Source of the DNA: Akebia trifoliata
Lineage: Eukaryota > Streptophyta > Magnoliopsida > Ranunculales > Lardizabalaceae
Length of the DNA stretch: 64,000 bases
Assembly: GCA_017979445.1 (NCBI GenBank)
Contig: JADQWC010000526.1
Span: 248,001-312,000 of the forward strand
Direction of reading: 5' to 3'
Within the stretch, counting starts at the first letter, position 1. Each line of letters starts with the position of its first letter. A model generated the notes under the pieces. That model searched no databases and was not told where the DNA came from. It saw only the letters and a program-made list of their open reading frames with translations. Made by a program: the position numbers and the translations under genes. Below are positions 35,770 through 49,260 of this stretch, piece after piece.

Positions 35770-36491
35770 TAAATCTTCATAGATATGATTTGATGTATCA
35801 TTGTACACCTTATTACAATGCTTCACATCTAATACTAACATCCCCCCTCAAATTAATGGTGATCAAGGATCAACTTTAGTTTGTTGAAAAATCAATAACT
35901 TCAAAGAAAAGAATTGTCAAAGAAGAGCCTTCAATACTAATACGAGTTGAAAAAACGATGTTGATGTGGTTAAAATCCACGAAATCTGCTTAACTTGTGA
36001 TTGTTTGCCCGGAAAAAAAAATGATGTATCTAAATCAAAAGAGCTAACTGCTCAACTCTAATGGGCCATGATCGATTTTGGCTAGACCCAAATCTAGCCG
36101 ATTTTCGTCCGAAAATGTGGTTTCTAATGGGCTAGAAAAATAAGCTCTATGTCGGCTCCATGGGCTCAATCATTGGCAATGACCTCTATTGGGTCTTAAA
36201 CATGAAAATGGATCTCTATGGACCTTATGAGCTTGATCGTAAATGATTGAAAGGCTCATGTGGATCTAGGGAGCTTTGGGCTATATCAAACCCATAGCAT
36301 TTTTACTTACCAAAAAAAACAAACACATAAGCATTTTTAACCAGAAAAATGGTCTTCGCGTGTTTGGGCCCAAACTTGGATGTTGCCATGGCTGTATAAT
36401 GGATTGTTGTATAAGTTGGGAATTGGAGTTGCTGTATACCATATACAAGATGCACCAAATTAATCTTGCTTATATACCCATTATGATGTCT

Positions 36492-38570
36492 TGTCAGACC
36501 CCGAATTTCGAATCTAATGACTCGACTCAATATTTTGATTCTATTCAAATATCTATAACCCAGGTGTGATTGGCATGACATTCAATTTAATTTAACATAT
36601 TAATTAGATTAAAGTCAAATAGAGAGAAAAACAAACATATTAATCTCTAGTAGCTAACTAGTTTTGAGATACCTACGGTTTTGAAAATTATAAATCGGTG
36701 GAGAAAATTCATATCGATATTCATAATATCAATTCGAAAACTTTAAGAAATATATTAATAATTAAATAATGTATTCATGACTAATAAAAATACTAAACAC
36801 CTCCAAATATGATAAAATCTTTTTTTTTTTTTTTTATCTAACCTACTAATGTTCAATCGAAATAAAGAAATGTCATAGTCTATATTCAAGAGTAAAAATT
36901 AAGGATTATGAAAATAATAAATAAATAATTCACTATATGGTATTTTCAATGAGAATATATCAAAACATAACTTTTAATTAAAAATTCCCGCATACTCTGA
37001 ATCTTGATATGTGTTCGGTGTAAAACTCATATAAATTTCATTTTATCAATTTTTTTTGAAACCAAAATGGTGTAAAAATAGGTAGAAAACTCTACAACTT
37101 TCATGTTTTACATATTTTCAAAATATTAACAAAAATTGGTGTGATTTTGATTGGAAATAAACAATATAGTATTTCATTACAGAAAAAAATAAAAAATTGT
37201 CATCAATGATAAATATGTTTAAAATACCAAACGATCAAAGGTAATTCCAAAAAAGATTCTTAGAACTTCTCAGGTATATGAGAAGCCTATGAAAAAAATT
37301 TCAAGTAAAAAGTTTATCTATGGAGATCATGAAAATTACAAAAATATAAAAGTCAAATGATCCACCAAAACTTTATTTATTCATCAAGGCAAATTCTCCT
37401 TAAAAATATCGTCAATGTATAAATCATCACTCCAATTTAGAAAAAGAAATTATATCTTAAAATAAATAAATAAAAAATAATAATTTCCTAAAATTTATTC
37501 TCCACTCCCGTTACACTAATTTCCCGAGTAAACTTAACTTGAAAATGTTAATCGCAAGGGTGAGTTTGATAATTCTAAAATATTTCATACGAAATTAATT
37601 AATCTAAGTTTATTTATTTACAAGACAATCAATGATGCAAAAAAATGTGATTGCATAAGGTCTACACACCTAAACTGACTATTACTTGGGTTAGTCAATC
37701 GTTAAGTATAATCCGATCAATAATCCGGCTCAGCCAACCATTAGGTCATCTCTATACACGAGATCTTCTATACAGGATTTTCTTACTTATATTTTTTTCA
37801 ATTACAACTTCCTTTCATCATTATATGCAATGTAGGATTATAATATAATTTACCACACTTTATGCACAAGTATGATCATTCAAGAATTAAATCACAAATT
37901 TATATTAACATTCAAAAGCATAATTATTCATGTAAATTTATTTGATATAATTCATCTATAGAATACAAAAAATTTCTATTGATCTCATAATTATATTTTT
38001 AGTATATCTAAAATTCAATTTCTATTAAAAGGGAAAGAAATTGTAATAAAATATTTAACTAATTTTTTTATATGAATTGTAAAAGATCCAACAAAACTCT
38101 CACTACCAAGATCACAATACTACTCAAATTAGGTTTTCTTTAGAACAAGAAATTTGGATCCACCTCCTTGTTTCCTACGTTGTCTGGTTCGTCTTATATG
38201 AAATCCGAATCGATTTTATTTTAAGATTCATTTCTTAGATCTTGATAAAACCTACGTAAAAATCAAATGATAAAACTAAATGATGACTAGTGATAAAAAT
38301 AAAAATAAAAACTTAAGAAAGTAGAAGATTACAATGGGATTAGGGTTTTAGTATTTATAGTGTTAAAAGGATGTAACGGTCATTATTTAATTTGTTCTGT
38401 TTTAATTGAAAAGTACATGTCCTGAACTTTGATTTTTGCGATCTTATAGTGTATTCAGTGCAAATGTAATGGTATAATCGATTTTATTAAATTCCAACTT
38501 TAAAAAAATCTCTTATTTGTGGACCTACGAATTTCGTCGAGACATGTGTTTAAAAATCTAGGGCGTTACA
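36492..38570. mobile_element. Solo LTR, 2079 bp, TSD TGTCT
   Basis: Starts TGTCAGACCCCGAATTT and ends CTAGGGCGTTACA, the TGTxACxCCC...GGGxGTTACA form of many plant Ty3/gypsy LTRs. TGTCT precedes it; AGTCT follows here, but TGTCT follows in the copy at 1140, so the duplication was perfect and one base changed later in unit B. The orientation cannot be told. ORFs inside are not meaningful. Confidence 0.75.
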
Positions 38571-39066
38571 AGTCTTGCCCAAAAACTAGAACTGATCTTT
38601 TTTTCACATTTTTTTCTTTTCCTTCTTGGACTTGGCTAATTTAAAATGTCAGGAATCTTAAGAGGTAGGCTTTATCTCCAACAAGTAATCATTTAAGAAA
38701 TGTTTGTTGAGGTGATGCTTGGATGATCTTCAGGGAAGAGTCATAGATCTGATCTTGTTGATTCGTTTGGAGCCATCTTTTTTCATCATCTTCTTCTGAT
38801 TTTAGATCTGCATGTGTATATCTTTCATAGTAGACATTTGAAGAAAAATCTGAACAAGAATAGGTGATCTTTTTATGTGTCGATGTAGAGATTTAGATGA
38901 TAGAAGTTTTGACTGCTCAAGTAATGTCTGATGAAATATTTAAAAAAAAAACATGAAATTCTATGAAATGGATGAATTGGATTATGCCAACTATATGACC
39001 ACACCACCGATGAAAGAACGACACAGCGAGATCAGTGTGCTCATTGGAGCTCGAACTCTCATACTA

Positions 39067-39286
39067 TGTGAAATGCTGATATATGATTTATTTTTTATGA
39101 TGATTACAAGACCCAAATAGGGTTTATTTAGAAACTAGTAACAAACTCTAACAGATTAAATAACCACAATCAGTTCAAATCTCTTACTAATCTACTATAT
39201 TTAAATCTCCCTAAATCTTAATAGACAAGATTCGGTGCAATTATTGTACACATTATTACAATGCTTCACATCTAATACTCTAATCA
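39067..39286 (-). repeat. Copia-type 5' LTR upstream of NLR B
   Basis: Homologous to 1609-1827 and 55363-55582; primer-site remnant immediately to its left ('gctcgaactctcatactat'). Confidence 0.6.
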
Positions 39287-40313
39287 ATAATACAAATTCT
39301 TAAACCTCCTCCGTAGCATGGTTTCAAATCTCGTCCGAGACTGAGATAACTTGCCCAAGTCATCTCGATATCATTTAGACGATATTTTGAAAATCTCATC
39401 CGAGTTGGTAAAACTCGATTGAATCAATCGGGATTTTGTATATTTTAATCAAAATAATTAATTTTGTTAGAATTTTAATATTTATTATCAAAATAAAATA
39501 TGAATTTATGATTAGACATATTCTAATATTCCCTATTTCATAAAAACATTTATAAATTATTTTATATAAATATACACGAACAACTTTTACTTATTATAGT
39601 CCAATTAAAAATAAAAAAGATAAGTGTATGGTTGATAATAAGTAAAAGTTGGGATGGGATGTTAATAGAAGCTCTCTTATGGTAATCAACTGAACTTGTT
39701 TGAATGTGTTATAATGTTTTGTAATATTGAATTATAATTTGAGCCAAAACTCTATTATATTTGAAAGGTGCGTTTTACTTTAAGAAATTGGAGTGTAATA
39801 AGTAAAAGTTGGGATGCCAATAGAAACTGTCATAAATTGTAAACTAGAGTTAAATGCTTTATATCATCCAAGACAACATGAAAGAGATGCAACATCAAAA
39901 TGGCCAAAATATTTGGCCAAGCACAATACAATTGTTAGATCTACATAGATTTAACGGTGGAGATCGTTTAAAAATGATCTTTTATAAAGTTTAATTTAAT
40001 TACATCCTCCCACCCCTCAAATTGCATTGTAGACCCCATACTTTTTCTCTTCCCTCTATCACATAACATGCATTATGTTCGCTCCCCCTCTCTCTACAAT
40101 CCTCTGTTTCTTGAATTTCTAATTAATTTTTATTTTTTTATTTTTTATTTTTCACTTCAAGAGAGAAATTATGTGGATGATGACAGGGAAATATAGAAAA
40201 GATAACAAGCATACATACATGTATTATTGTAATTACACAGAGAAACATTAAACTTTACTAACAAAAATGTACACTTGTATTGTTGTAATTACACAGTGAA
40301 GTTTTACAAGAAA
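39287..40313 (+). promoter_or_regulatory. Upstream region of NLR copy B
   Basis: Collinear with 1828-2902, including the AAGTAAAAGTTGGG inverted-repeat module (about 39585-39650) and the doubled 'tacacttgtattgttgtaattacacag' leader. It also carries TTTAACGGTGGAGATCG at about 39950, absent upstream of A but present in C. Confidence 0.5.
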
Positions 40314-42929
40314 ATGGCGGAAGCAGTTGTCAGTGTTCTAGTAGAAAAATTGCTTGAAAGTCTCTTAAATGAAGGGCGTCAAGTGCTTGAATTCCACAAA
40401 CAGTTCAGGAAAATGCAAAAGGAGCTTCCTCACATGCAAAGCTTCCTCGAAGTCGCAAATAACATAAGGATAAATGATCGAAAGGGACCTTTAAAAATTG
40501 TTGCAAGGGAACTAACAGAATTATTATATGAAACTGAGAACATTACAGAAGATTGTGAGTTGTTTCTAAGACGACGACAAAGACGAAGACGGAAATACAA
40601 GTTCCTGTGTTGCATCTCTCTTTCATTATTAAAACATCGTTATCAAATGGGAAAGAGATTGAGTGAAATAAATCAAGAAATAGGAGATCTTAGAGAGAAA
40701 ATGAAAACTTACCTGCCGTCAACTGTCAATCTTCCAAGTGATGAACATGCCGGAACTAGTCGACCAATAAGATATCCAATCATGGTGAATGATACTGAAA
40801 TAGTAGGCCTAGAAGATGATGCGAAGAAAATTAAACAATGGGTCATGGATGCAAGTGGACCCATGAGGGTCATTGGGATTGTGGGCATGGGTGGAATAGG
40901 TAAAACGACCCTGGCTCAAAAGATAATGAATGATCTTCAATTGAAGGAATCCTTCGAATGTATCTTTCTTGCGACAGTTTCCCAAACCGTCAAATATGAT
41001 GAATTAATCAAAAATCTTTTAAGAAAACTGAATGTGGACAAGAATTTATCAGACATTGATGTTGGTGGTCTATTGGAAGAACTACGTAAACAGTTGGATG
41101 GGAAGAGGCACTTGATTATTTTGGATGACGTTTGGAGAATAGATGAAGGGTCATGGTGGGAGAGCTTGAAGTCCACTTTGTCTCATACAAACAAGGGTGG
41201 TTGTGTTATTGTTACGACAAGGAATGAGGTAATGGCACGATCAATGGGGGCCATTGAGAAGCACATACATCGTCCAAAAGTTCTTTCCAATGGAGATGAA
41301 TGGTTATTATTCACCAAAATAGTATTTACAAACAATGGAGTTCAATGTCCAAATCGAAAAATAGAGCACATCGGCAAGGAGATAGTTTCTCAATGTAAAG
41401 GGCTTCCTTTGGCAATCAAAGTCGTTGGTGGGGTGATGATAGGGAAAGGGGATTCTGTCCATGAATGGAAACGAATATCTATGCATCTAAAGCAAGAGTT
41501 GGCGGTCCAAGATGAGTTGATTTTCTCTCCATTGCAGTTGAGTTATGAAGAGCTTCCTAAACATTTGAAGCCTTGTATGTTGTATTTCGCAGCATTCCCA
41601 GAAGATTGTGAGATAAGTTCTTTTGATATAGTTTGGTGGTGGATTGGTGAGGGCTTTGTTCGACCAAGGGATGGGAGGACTGCATGGGAGATTGGATTAG
41701 AATACCTTGATGAATTAAACGGTCGTAGTTTAATATTAGGTGTAAAGAAGGACACCTATGGAACAAGATTTGAAATATGGAGAATCCATGATGTGGTACG
41801 CGACATGATTATAAAGATTGCCAAGGAAGAAAAATTTTGGGGATTGGATGACTGTGGCATGATAACTTGTACAAATGATTCACGCCGACTATATATTGAG
41901 AATTCAAAGATTGATCAAATTAATTCCCAATTGTAGCGGACAATGATCGGGTTGGATTTGTACGAAGTGGAGTTTGCATCAAATGTTGGACCCAAATTAC
42001 CGCAATTAAAATGGTTGAGGATTTTACACATCAGTTTCAACACCCATAACATTTCAGAAAATGTCCCTTCCAAGGTGAATTGGTGGAGTGAGATAGGATC
42101 TCTGTCACATCTAATTTGTCTCACAATAGTAAGGTCGTGTTTGGATGAACAGCCGGATTCTATAGAAAATCTTCAAAACCTTCAAGTTCTTCTTCTATGT
42201 CAGTGTGAGAATTTAAAAGGGCTTCCTAGACAAGTGACGACTTTGGAGAAACTAAGCAGGTTGCTTTTAATTGAATGTGAACAAATAGAGTATCTACCCA
42301 GGGGAGTTGGAAAGCTAGCAAACCTTGATGAACTTTGGGAGTTTAGGCTTGCAAATTCCAATGTTGAAGATGGGTGTCACCTTTCTGACTTGAAAACGTT
42401 GATGCTACTCAGAAATCTCTTTATTATCATCGATTCTGAAGATCATTTAAAAGAAGCGGAACTGAAAGTCTTATCTGAGCTTAGACAACTTAAGTTGTTT
42501 GTGGTAGAATTCAAAGATGGGATAAGTGAGCAAATCATAGGGAAAGTTGATTATGAGATTCCTCCTCTTCAGAAGCTTCAAGAACTACGATTCATAAGGT
42601 ATCCAGGAGAAACGACACCAGCATGGATCAATCCAACTACTCTTCCAAATTTGCAACGACTTATGATCTATTCTTCAGGAAATATTACTAGAATGAGTAC
42701 AAAGTTCTTTGGGAATGACAATGTGGTTTGGGAATTAGAGAACTTAATCTTGGATATTTTGCCAAAGTTGGAGGTAGATTGGCTTAGGATGAAAAAGGCA
42801 ATGCCATTCTTAAGAAAACTTACAGTTGATAATTGTGACAAACTCACGTCACCTCCTTGGAATTATGATGACAGCACTTGGGTGAAAGAAGAGGAGCATG
42901 AAGAAGAAGCAGGACGACTGGGAAATTAA
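40314..42929 (+). pseudogene. ZAR1-like NLR (copy B) with one nonsense codon
   Basis: Collinear with copy A over the whole length (872 codons including the stop). The start MAEAVVSVLVEKLLESLL is even closer to the MADA consensus. P-loop GMGGIGKT, LIILDDVW, CKGLPLA and IHD (491-493) are intact, as are the LRRs and SPPWNYDD. The one lesion is TAG at 41934-41936 (codon 541), where copy A has TTG; the frame is open on both sides. The truncated product would be a 540-residue CC-NB-ARC protein ending at the hinge before the LRRs. An in-frame ATG at 40275 exists, but homology with A supports 40314. The Glu-rich tail is shorter than in A. It could be a pseudogene, a CN-type truncated protein, or an allele-specific null. 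Confidence 0.9.
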
Positions 42930-44510
42930 ACTCCTTGGAGCTATCTCATATGGTGAGAATCTCTTTGACTACGGAACTGCATGCTCGCTTTTTATTTATT
43001 GATTGTGTGTTTACTTGTTTATTTGTTTGTTTGTTTGTTGTAATGTGAACCTTGAAATAAATCATCAACTGTTGTCTGCTACAATGATATTAAATGTGAG
43101 TAGATGAATTAATTAATCTTATTGTTTGTCTGTTTTTTTTTCCAATCAAGAAACAGAGGTCTTCACTAGTATTAATCCCAGAAAGAAATTTATTTATTGA
43201 TGTGTGTGTGAAGAGGGGGCTGCACGTGCCCCGTACAATTGCATTCCATATTACTTCATGATGTACACTTCCTGCATTTTATCATCTAACAGTAAGCCCA
43301 TAAATTGCTTAGTAACACACGTGCAAGGGGCCAAGTTAAGTCTGATCTTCCTTGTTCTTCTAGAAGGTAAGATAAGTTGGTTACTATTCAAAGGAAATTC
43401 ACATTGACTCAATGGTTGCAATCATCCAATCAATGTCTATAATATTCTGGCAATAGATCTAGCTTTAATTAATTTTGTGTCTTCTGTTACCTGTCCTTCA
43501 GGGTGAGAAAGGGGCTCAAATTCTTGTTAGCCCAGAAATGGTTGATTTTCTTGTGTTATCATTTGTCTTCCATTTAAGTTTTTCTGATTAAAATACAATG
43601 GAAAGATCGACTAAAATCTTTAGATGACGACTTGTTTAGATGATTTCAATTCAAAAGAACTATTCTTAATTGATTTTCATTTAAAAATTAAAAAAAAAAT
43701 TAAATAAATAAATCCTTAAAAATGGTTTCTTCTTTTTCCTTAAATCCTTTCTAATAGAATTGAGTCTCCAAAACTCGATTGAAATGTTAAAAATTCAATT
43801 TTTTGAAGAAAACGATGAGTTTGAACGGTTAGGGCATTCAATCGTGAAAAATGTGAGAGATGGGGTGGAGTTAAGCAATCGCTAAAAACTTAGGACTATT
43901 TAGAAAGATGCCCTTCCACAAGGGTCTTTTAAGTAATTTTCCCAATATTCTTTGGAATTGAAGCATCATTGAGGGTCTTTGTCCTATAAATATGCCTATT
44001 CAAATTAGTTGATTTGATCAGATACAGCTAGATGACTTATATTTTGTATTTACTTGGTCATAAAATTTCCCAATGCTAAGACTTCAATTGTTGTTATTGT
44101 TTTTCTTTTTTTCCGAAGGACACTAGATGAATTGTTGATTTGCACTTTTCGCAACCAGACTAGCATGACTTCATTAACGTACCAAAATTAAGTTGTAGTA
44201 CAATGCAACTAAACAAACCAAAATAAGATCTTGTTAATTAAGATCAACCAAATAAATAAATAAAAGGAAAGGAAAAGGAAAAAAAGAAAAGAAAAGAAAA
44301 TCAGAATCCAAGATATTAAAAAAAAAAAAAAAAAAATCTAATAAAACTTTCAAAAATGAATCAACTATTGAAACAAAATTGAAGTATGAAAACAGAGAGG
44401 AAGAATAGCAACAAGTAGCTTATTAACTGCCAATACCCAATTTTTTTTTCCATAAATTTGGTGTGCTTTGTGGGCAGTTTTTCTTGTATTTTGTTGCATT
44501 TCATCTCCTC
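42930..44510 (+). repeat. 3' flank of NLR unit B (type-2 flank)
   Basis: 43325-44513 is collinear with 17119-18389 in unit D. The type-1 flank seen in A, C and D is missing. It contains a GTTT/GTTTATTT microsatellite (about 43013-43040) and AATAAA (about 43058), a plausible poly(A) signal for copy B. Confidence 0.65.
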
Positions 44511-44689
44511 AATCACTACCTCAAAAAAGGTAAAATTCGTTATTTTTACAGCATTAAACTCGGCAGCCCAAGTCTCACGTTTATTTGGGCCGGCCCAATA
44601 TACTTAAGAAAAAAATTCGACAGCCCAAGCCCAACGAATCACCGAAATTTTTATTAAAAATAAAAAATAAACAGACAAACCAGTCGACC

Positions 44690-45158
44690 TTCTTCACCAT
44701 TTTCATTCTTAGCCTTCTCAGCCATCTCAGTGAAGATGGAACCAACAGATCAAAATCTCTCATCGAAGAAGCTTTTTGTTTATGTCGCCTTTGGGAAGAA
44801 ACGAAACCTCACATTCAATCGAAGAAGTTTTCTTCTCAGCCATTTTTATCGATTTTTGAGTTTGAAGAAGTTTCTTCCATTTCAATCGAAATAAAATATC
44901 CCTCTTGATTTGATTCTTGATTTGATTCGATCACTTTCACAATCAGGATTTGCGATTTCAATCACGATCTCTCGATCTCCCATTTCAACACCGAACGATC
45001 TCTCAATCGCACATTTCGGATCGATAACTCATTCGACAATGGATTTGTAATCTCTCAAAGCTCAAATCGAAGAAGAAATCAGAGTTCAAGTCGAAAACCC
45101 TAAGAACTGATGCTCACTTATCAATGCCACCGATCAAATCACTCCAAATCTCATCTGT
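44690..45158 (+). promoter_or_regulatory. Leader-like first exon inside the Pack-CACTA element
   Basis: C- and T-rich sequence with many TCGAT/TCTC stretches ending CTCATCT-GTAAGT at about 45159, a strong donor site. It resembles a plant 5' UTR exon. A 52-codon frame starts at 44736 (MEPTDQNLSSKK), of unknown meaning. If transcribed, this could start a chimeric transcript through the captured exons. Confidence 0.35.
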
Positions 45159-46792
45159 AAGTCTATTTCTCTCAAAAGCCCTAAAAAAAACTCCTAAAAA
45201 ATCACTCTAGAATGCTAAATTGAACTTTAATGATCATGCTATTCATTTGTTCCTCTGTTCATGTTTGTTCCTCTGTTCATGTGTTGTTTCTTACCATGCT
45301 TGCTTGAAAGGTTCATGCATGAATCATGAAAATTCATAGAATTTGGCTAAGTAATGTCTCTTTTTGTTGAAAACAAATCCATTATAGAACCTACAGGTTT
45401 TTAGATGACTAAGCTTTGACATTGAACTCAATTAGATTTGTGATGAAGTATGAATTTTTAAACTTAGTATGTTACTGTTAATTTAATTTGTCTGAGTCTA
45501 CATAAGAAGGAACAATGAAGTATGAACATTTTCAGAATTTGGATAAAAACATAAAGGGCTGCTTTTAGTAGACAACAATTTAAGGGTTTGGCAACCAAAA
45601 ACTTTGGAGTGCAGTCTAATTCAACACTAAGAAGAATTAAGATGTTTAAAACAATAAAAATTTAGGATAAATAGTTGAAAAAATGTCCACATATTTGATA
45701 AGGAAATCTTTTCTATGTTCTGATGGTCTACATCACGATATAGATTGCGCTATCAAGGGTAGTAACCAATGGATAATATGGTAGGAGCTCATGGCCCTTA
45801 AATTCAACCAAAACAATTAGAAGCATGCTTATCAAAGCTTGTTTAAATTGTAATAGTAAGCCTTTTTGAAGTTGAATTATTTATTTTTTATTAATAAAGT
45901 TATATGGGGTTTGTTAAGATCATGGTTCAAACTCATCATTTGTGGAGATGAGTTTTGTGTCCATGCTTCAGATATTTAAAACAATTTTGGTGCCAATTGA
46001 AGTTCAATGACTTGTTATGCTTCATATTTGCCACTAAGCAAATCCTAGACCATATGTTTGGTCTTTACCAAATAAACACATTTTCCCTCATTGGTATTCT
46101 TTCTTCTTTTATTTATTTATTTATCCTAGACCATCTGTTCCAGCTATAAGCTCTTTGTACACAAAACACACAACAGGCTCTCTAAGTCTGAGTTTCGGGA
46201 ACCATAGATTTGTAAGTCTCAAGATACATGACTGCACTTCACCATAAAAAAATAACCTCTATTGCTACATGATATGATTTATTTCTCACTTTTTATTAGC
46301 TTTGACATTCTTTTTGCGCTCTATGGTTTCCTTGCCTTTGATGTAGAATGTGCATGACTTGGTATTTTTTAACTTGTTTTCAGATTTACCTTGTACAAAA
46401 CATCTGTGACTTCTAATTGGGCAAGATGTACGACCTTGGTTCCTATTCCAAGGTTTATCCTCTCTCTCTCTCTCTCTCTCTCATTAAGATTGTAGTGATC
46501 TCATGATGATCAAAATGCTGCATTTTTTTTTAATTTCTTAATTTTTGATAATTATGTGAACAATCCAATTGGAGCCGAAAACTATAATAAAATCGATTTG
46601 GTGATGCTGCTTTCCCTAGCTCCTTGTATTTGTCATTTTGTTGATGCTTTCTACTGCAATTTGGTTTGCATTTATCATGCCAACTTGTTTTTTATAGTTA
46701 TGTATGCTGTAGCTTTCCCCTGCAAAAAAAATTTGGGTTGATTTTGATTAAGTCACTAACTTATTTTTTATTTTTGGGTGCTTACATTTCAG

Positions 46793-46924
46793 CATGTATC
46801 CTCAATAATAATGTCATTTTCTCATCATGGTCCATGGGCTGTTTGCATTCTTTCGGCAAATGGCGCTATATCCAATGTAACACTCCGTCAAGCAGCAACG
46901 TCTGGTGGAACAGTAACTTATGAG
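46793..46924 (+). pseudogene. Captured exon of an AT-hook nuclear-localised (AHL) protein
   Basis: AHL proteins bind AT-rich DNA through an AT-hook and a PPC/DUF296 domain. This exon is flanked by an acceptor (CATTTCAG) and a donor (GTTTGT) and encodes IIMSFSHHGPWAVCILSANG followed by AISNVTLRQAATSGGTVTYE, the core of the PPC domain. AHL genes with introns have exon borders at these two places (DVxxKIM... and ...GTxTYE). Substitutions such as Asp to His at the first codon and Lys to Ile suggest drift. The AT-hook exon and the following GRFEI exon are absent, so the piece cannot make a working AHL protein. Confidence 0.85.
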
Positions 46925-47550
46925 GTTTGTGTGGCTATTAATTACCTTATTCCTGCCCCTTCATTCTAAGGCTTTTCTTTTTTGTGGAGTATATTCTCTT
47001 TGTATTTATATTTTAAGGTATCGTTGGCTAGCCTCAAAGGTACTCTACTAGCAGCATTACTGTAAAAGAAATTGTTAAAGTCTTTCCATAATTGAGTGTT
47101 GTATGTTAATTTGTATCATAATTTGTAAAACTGCTTTAATGCCTTATAAATTTCAAATATATATTTTTACTACTTTAGTGACTTGCAAATTACAAGTATA
47201 ATTTTTCTTTTTAAGAAAAAAAAAAAAAAAAACTTTCTCACAGATCTAGTGGAAGGTTTCTCCTTGTTATTCCTTGTGTAGGCATCAATGCTTTAATTAT
47301 AAAAAAAGAAGAAGAGATAAAACTACATTTAGAAATTCTTATAGATACTTCACATACAACACTCAATTATGGAAACAGAAATTGGGATGCAGAACTTAAC
47401 AACATCATCCAAAAGTCAGAACAATTTAACCCATATAAGCATTTTAGTTAGCTCACCTCATTGACATTCTAGAAGACTAGAACAAACATTTGTCAAAGAT
47501 TATTGGTTATTTGATTAGCATTACGGCCTCCATATGACTTTGACATCATG

Positions 47551-47838
47551 TCAATACTTGCTTTTAAGGCAATCTATGGGAGGGCACCTTCCTCTTGAGG
47601 TGTATTGGTCGTCTTTGAGAGCAAAATCTCGCCTTGCAGACTCCAAACTCATTCTGAAATATTCGTTCATGTGGTAAAAATAATCTATTCCTTTGATCTC
47701 CAAGGCATGTGACCTTTTCCCTGCAGTCACATGACACCATAATGCTAATGGTACAACCACAGAGGTTGCCGCTTTCAATGAATGCAAAGGAATTTTCCAT
47801 CTTGATCTTGTTTTTGAACAGGACATAGTTGTAAGCAT
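47551..47838 (-). other. Unidentified open stretch inside the Pack-CACTA element
   Basis: A 95-codon minus-strand frame in a segment visibly richer in G+C than its surroundings. A second minus-strand frame (47564-47800) is also open. I do not recognise the product; it could be a further captured fragment. No splice context decides the frame. Confidence 0.25.
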
Positions 47839-48768
47839 TGATTTTAGTTAAGTTTTTCTCATTTTGTAGATTTGGTTGGTCTTCTCGACATCTAAGGCCT
47901 ACTTACATTTGTTTGCCTTTACTAGTATCCTTTTCTTTCTATCTAAAAAATTTGAAGACACTTAGATATGACTTTGGACAGAACTGATGATAAAGATGAT
48001 GATTTGCTTAGGCATGTTTTATCTTCTTCAGCCATTATAATGATCACATTATTTGTCGTTGAATCTATAGCCCAATTGTTCCTCGAATTGTACTAGCAAC
48101 CACGAAGCGGATGTCACAACGAAACCCATGACACTTATAGTTATTCAAAAAATAAATAAATAAAAGGGTAAAGCTTAGTAGTAATTAAAATCATGATAGA
48201 GAGAGAGAGAGAGAGTAATTGAGTATTAGAGATAAGATTATAAGTACTACTTTTTTGGCAATTAATCGATACCCAACGCTCTAGTTTTAAGATTATAAGA
48301 CCATTTTAAAACACCTAAAAATGCATCAATTTACTCATCACATGTCTCTTGACTGGACTTGGTAGGTTGCGGCTCCAACTATTCTAGTCGGCCAAAGATT
48401 TAAATGATCAACATTGTGGTTTGAGACTTTAACTAGAGAATCTAGAACCCTATTATGGGTTAGTTGACAAGTTTAATTGTAGCAACTTAAGTAGGATAAA
48501 GGATTTTGTTAATGCATCTATGAACCAAGTAGTTAGCTTTGGAGCTTTAAGATGAACAATCTCTCAAGGGAGATGTATGGTGGACAATATTGCTATGAAT
48601 GTGTTGATGCAGCATTTTCCTAATTGCACTGGTAGCATAGATACATTTTTACAGGACACAATGACACATTTCTTGAAATACATGATGTACATGATTGTGG
48701 TATTACACAATGACTCTCTGCTTTGTGAGAACTTGGCTTATGTTCTTATGAACTTTGTGCATGTGTAG

Positions 48769-48912
<144 letters not shown>

Positions 48913-49082
48913 TAGGGATTGAAAATTATTTACTTCCTAAATTCCTTGTTGAAATAGTTAAAAGTGAATTACTATAAGTAGATGCCCAAGTACTATTAAC
49001 AAAGATAGAAGCTTGGCAAATACTAGATCTTTGTGTTAAATTAGTATTTTTATTTTATATTTTAATATCATTTCTTTTTTGA

Positions 49083-49175
<93 letters not shown>

Positions 49176-49260
49176 TAAGGACAAGCCTTTTTTTCAATAA
49201 TTGAATTTTCTGTTTGGACTTTGTTGATAGCCTACTTGTCAACTTGTGTTTGTGGCCTAG

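Larger units (their letters stand above)
34537..39286 (-). mobile_element. Non-autonomous copia-like element with nested insertions
   Basis: Short LTRs at both ends (34537-34674 plus 35770-35840 on the left; 39067-39286 on the right). A polypurine tract (TTTGAGGGGGGA on minus, 35841-35852) abuts the left LTR and a tRNA-Met-type primer site abuts the right one, so the orientation is minus. After removing the nested solo LTR, only about 1.15 kb of interior remains, with no pol frame. It lies between spacer X2 and the promoter of NLR B. Confidence 0.65.

Noticed and set aside
36276..36581. Overlapping ORFs on both strands (97 and 92 codons)
   Set aside because: They cross the boundary between copia-like interior and the solo LTR, so cannot be one ancestral gene.
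40275..40313. Upstream in-frame ATG as start of NLR B
   Set aside because: The 13 extra residues have no counterpart in copy A or in known CC-NLRs, where the MADA-type helix starts at the first Met.
44585..44908. 107-codon ORF near the left end of the Pack-CACTA element
   Set aside because: Runs through subterminal repeats into the leader-like exon with biased composition; no domain seen.
46460..46486. Simple CT and GA tracts (also 48199-48215) as regulatory GAGA sites
   Set aside because: Ordinary microsatellites within the transposon, with no promoter context.
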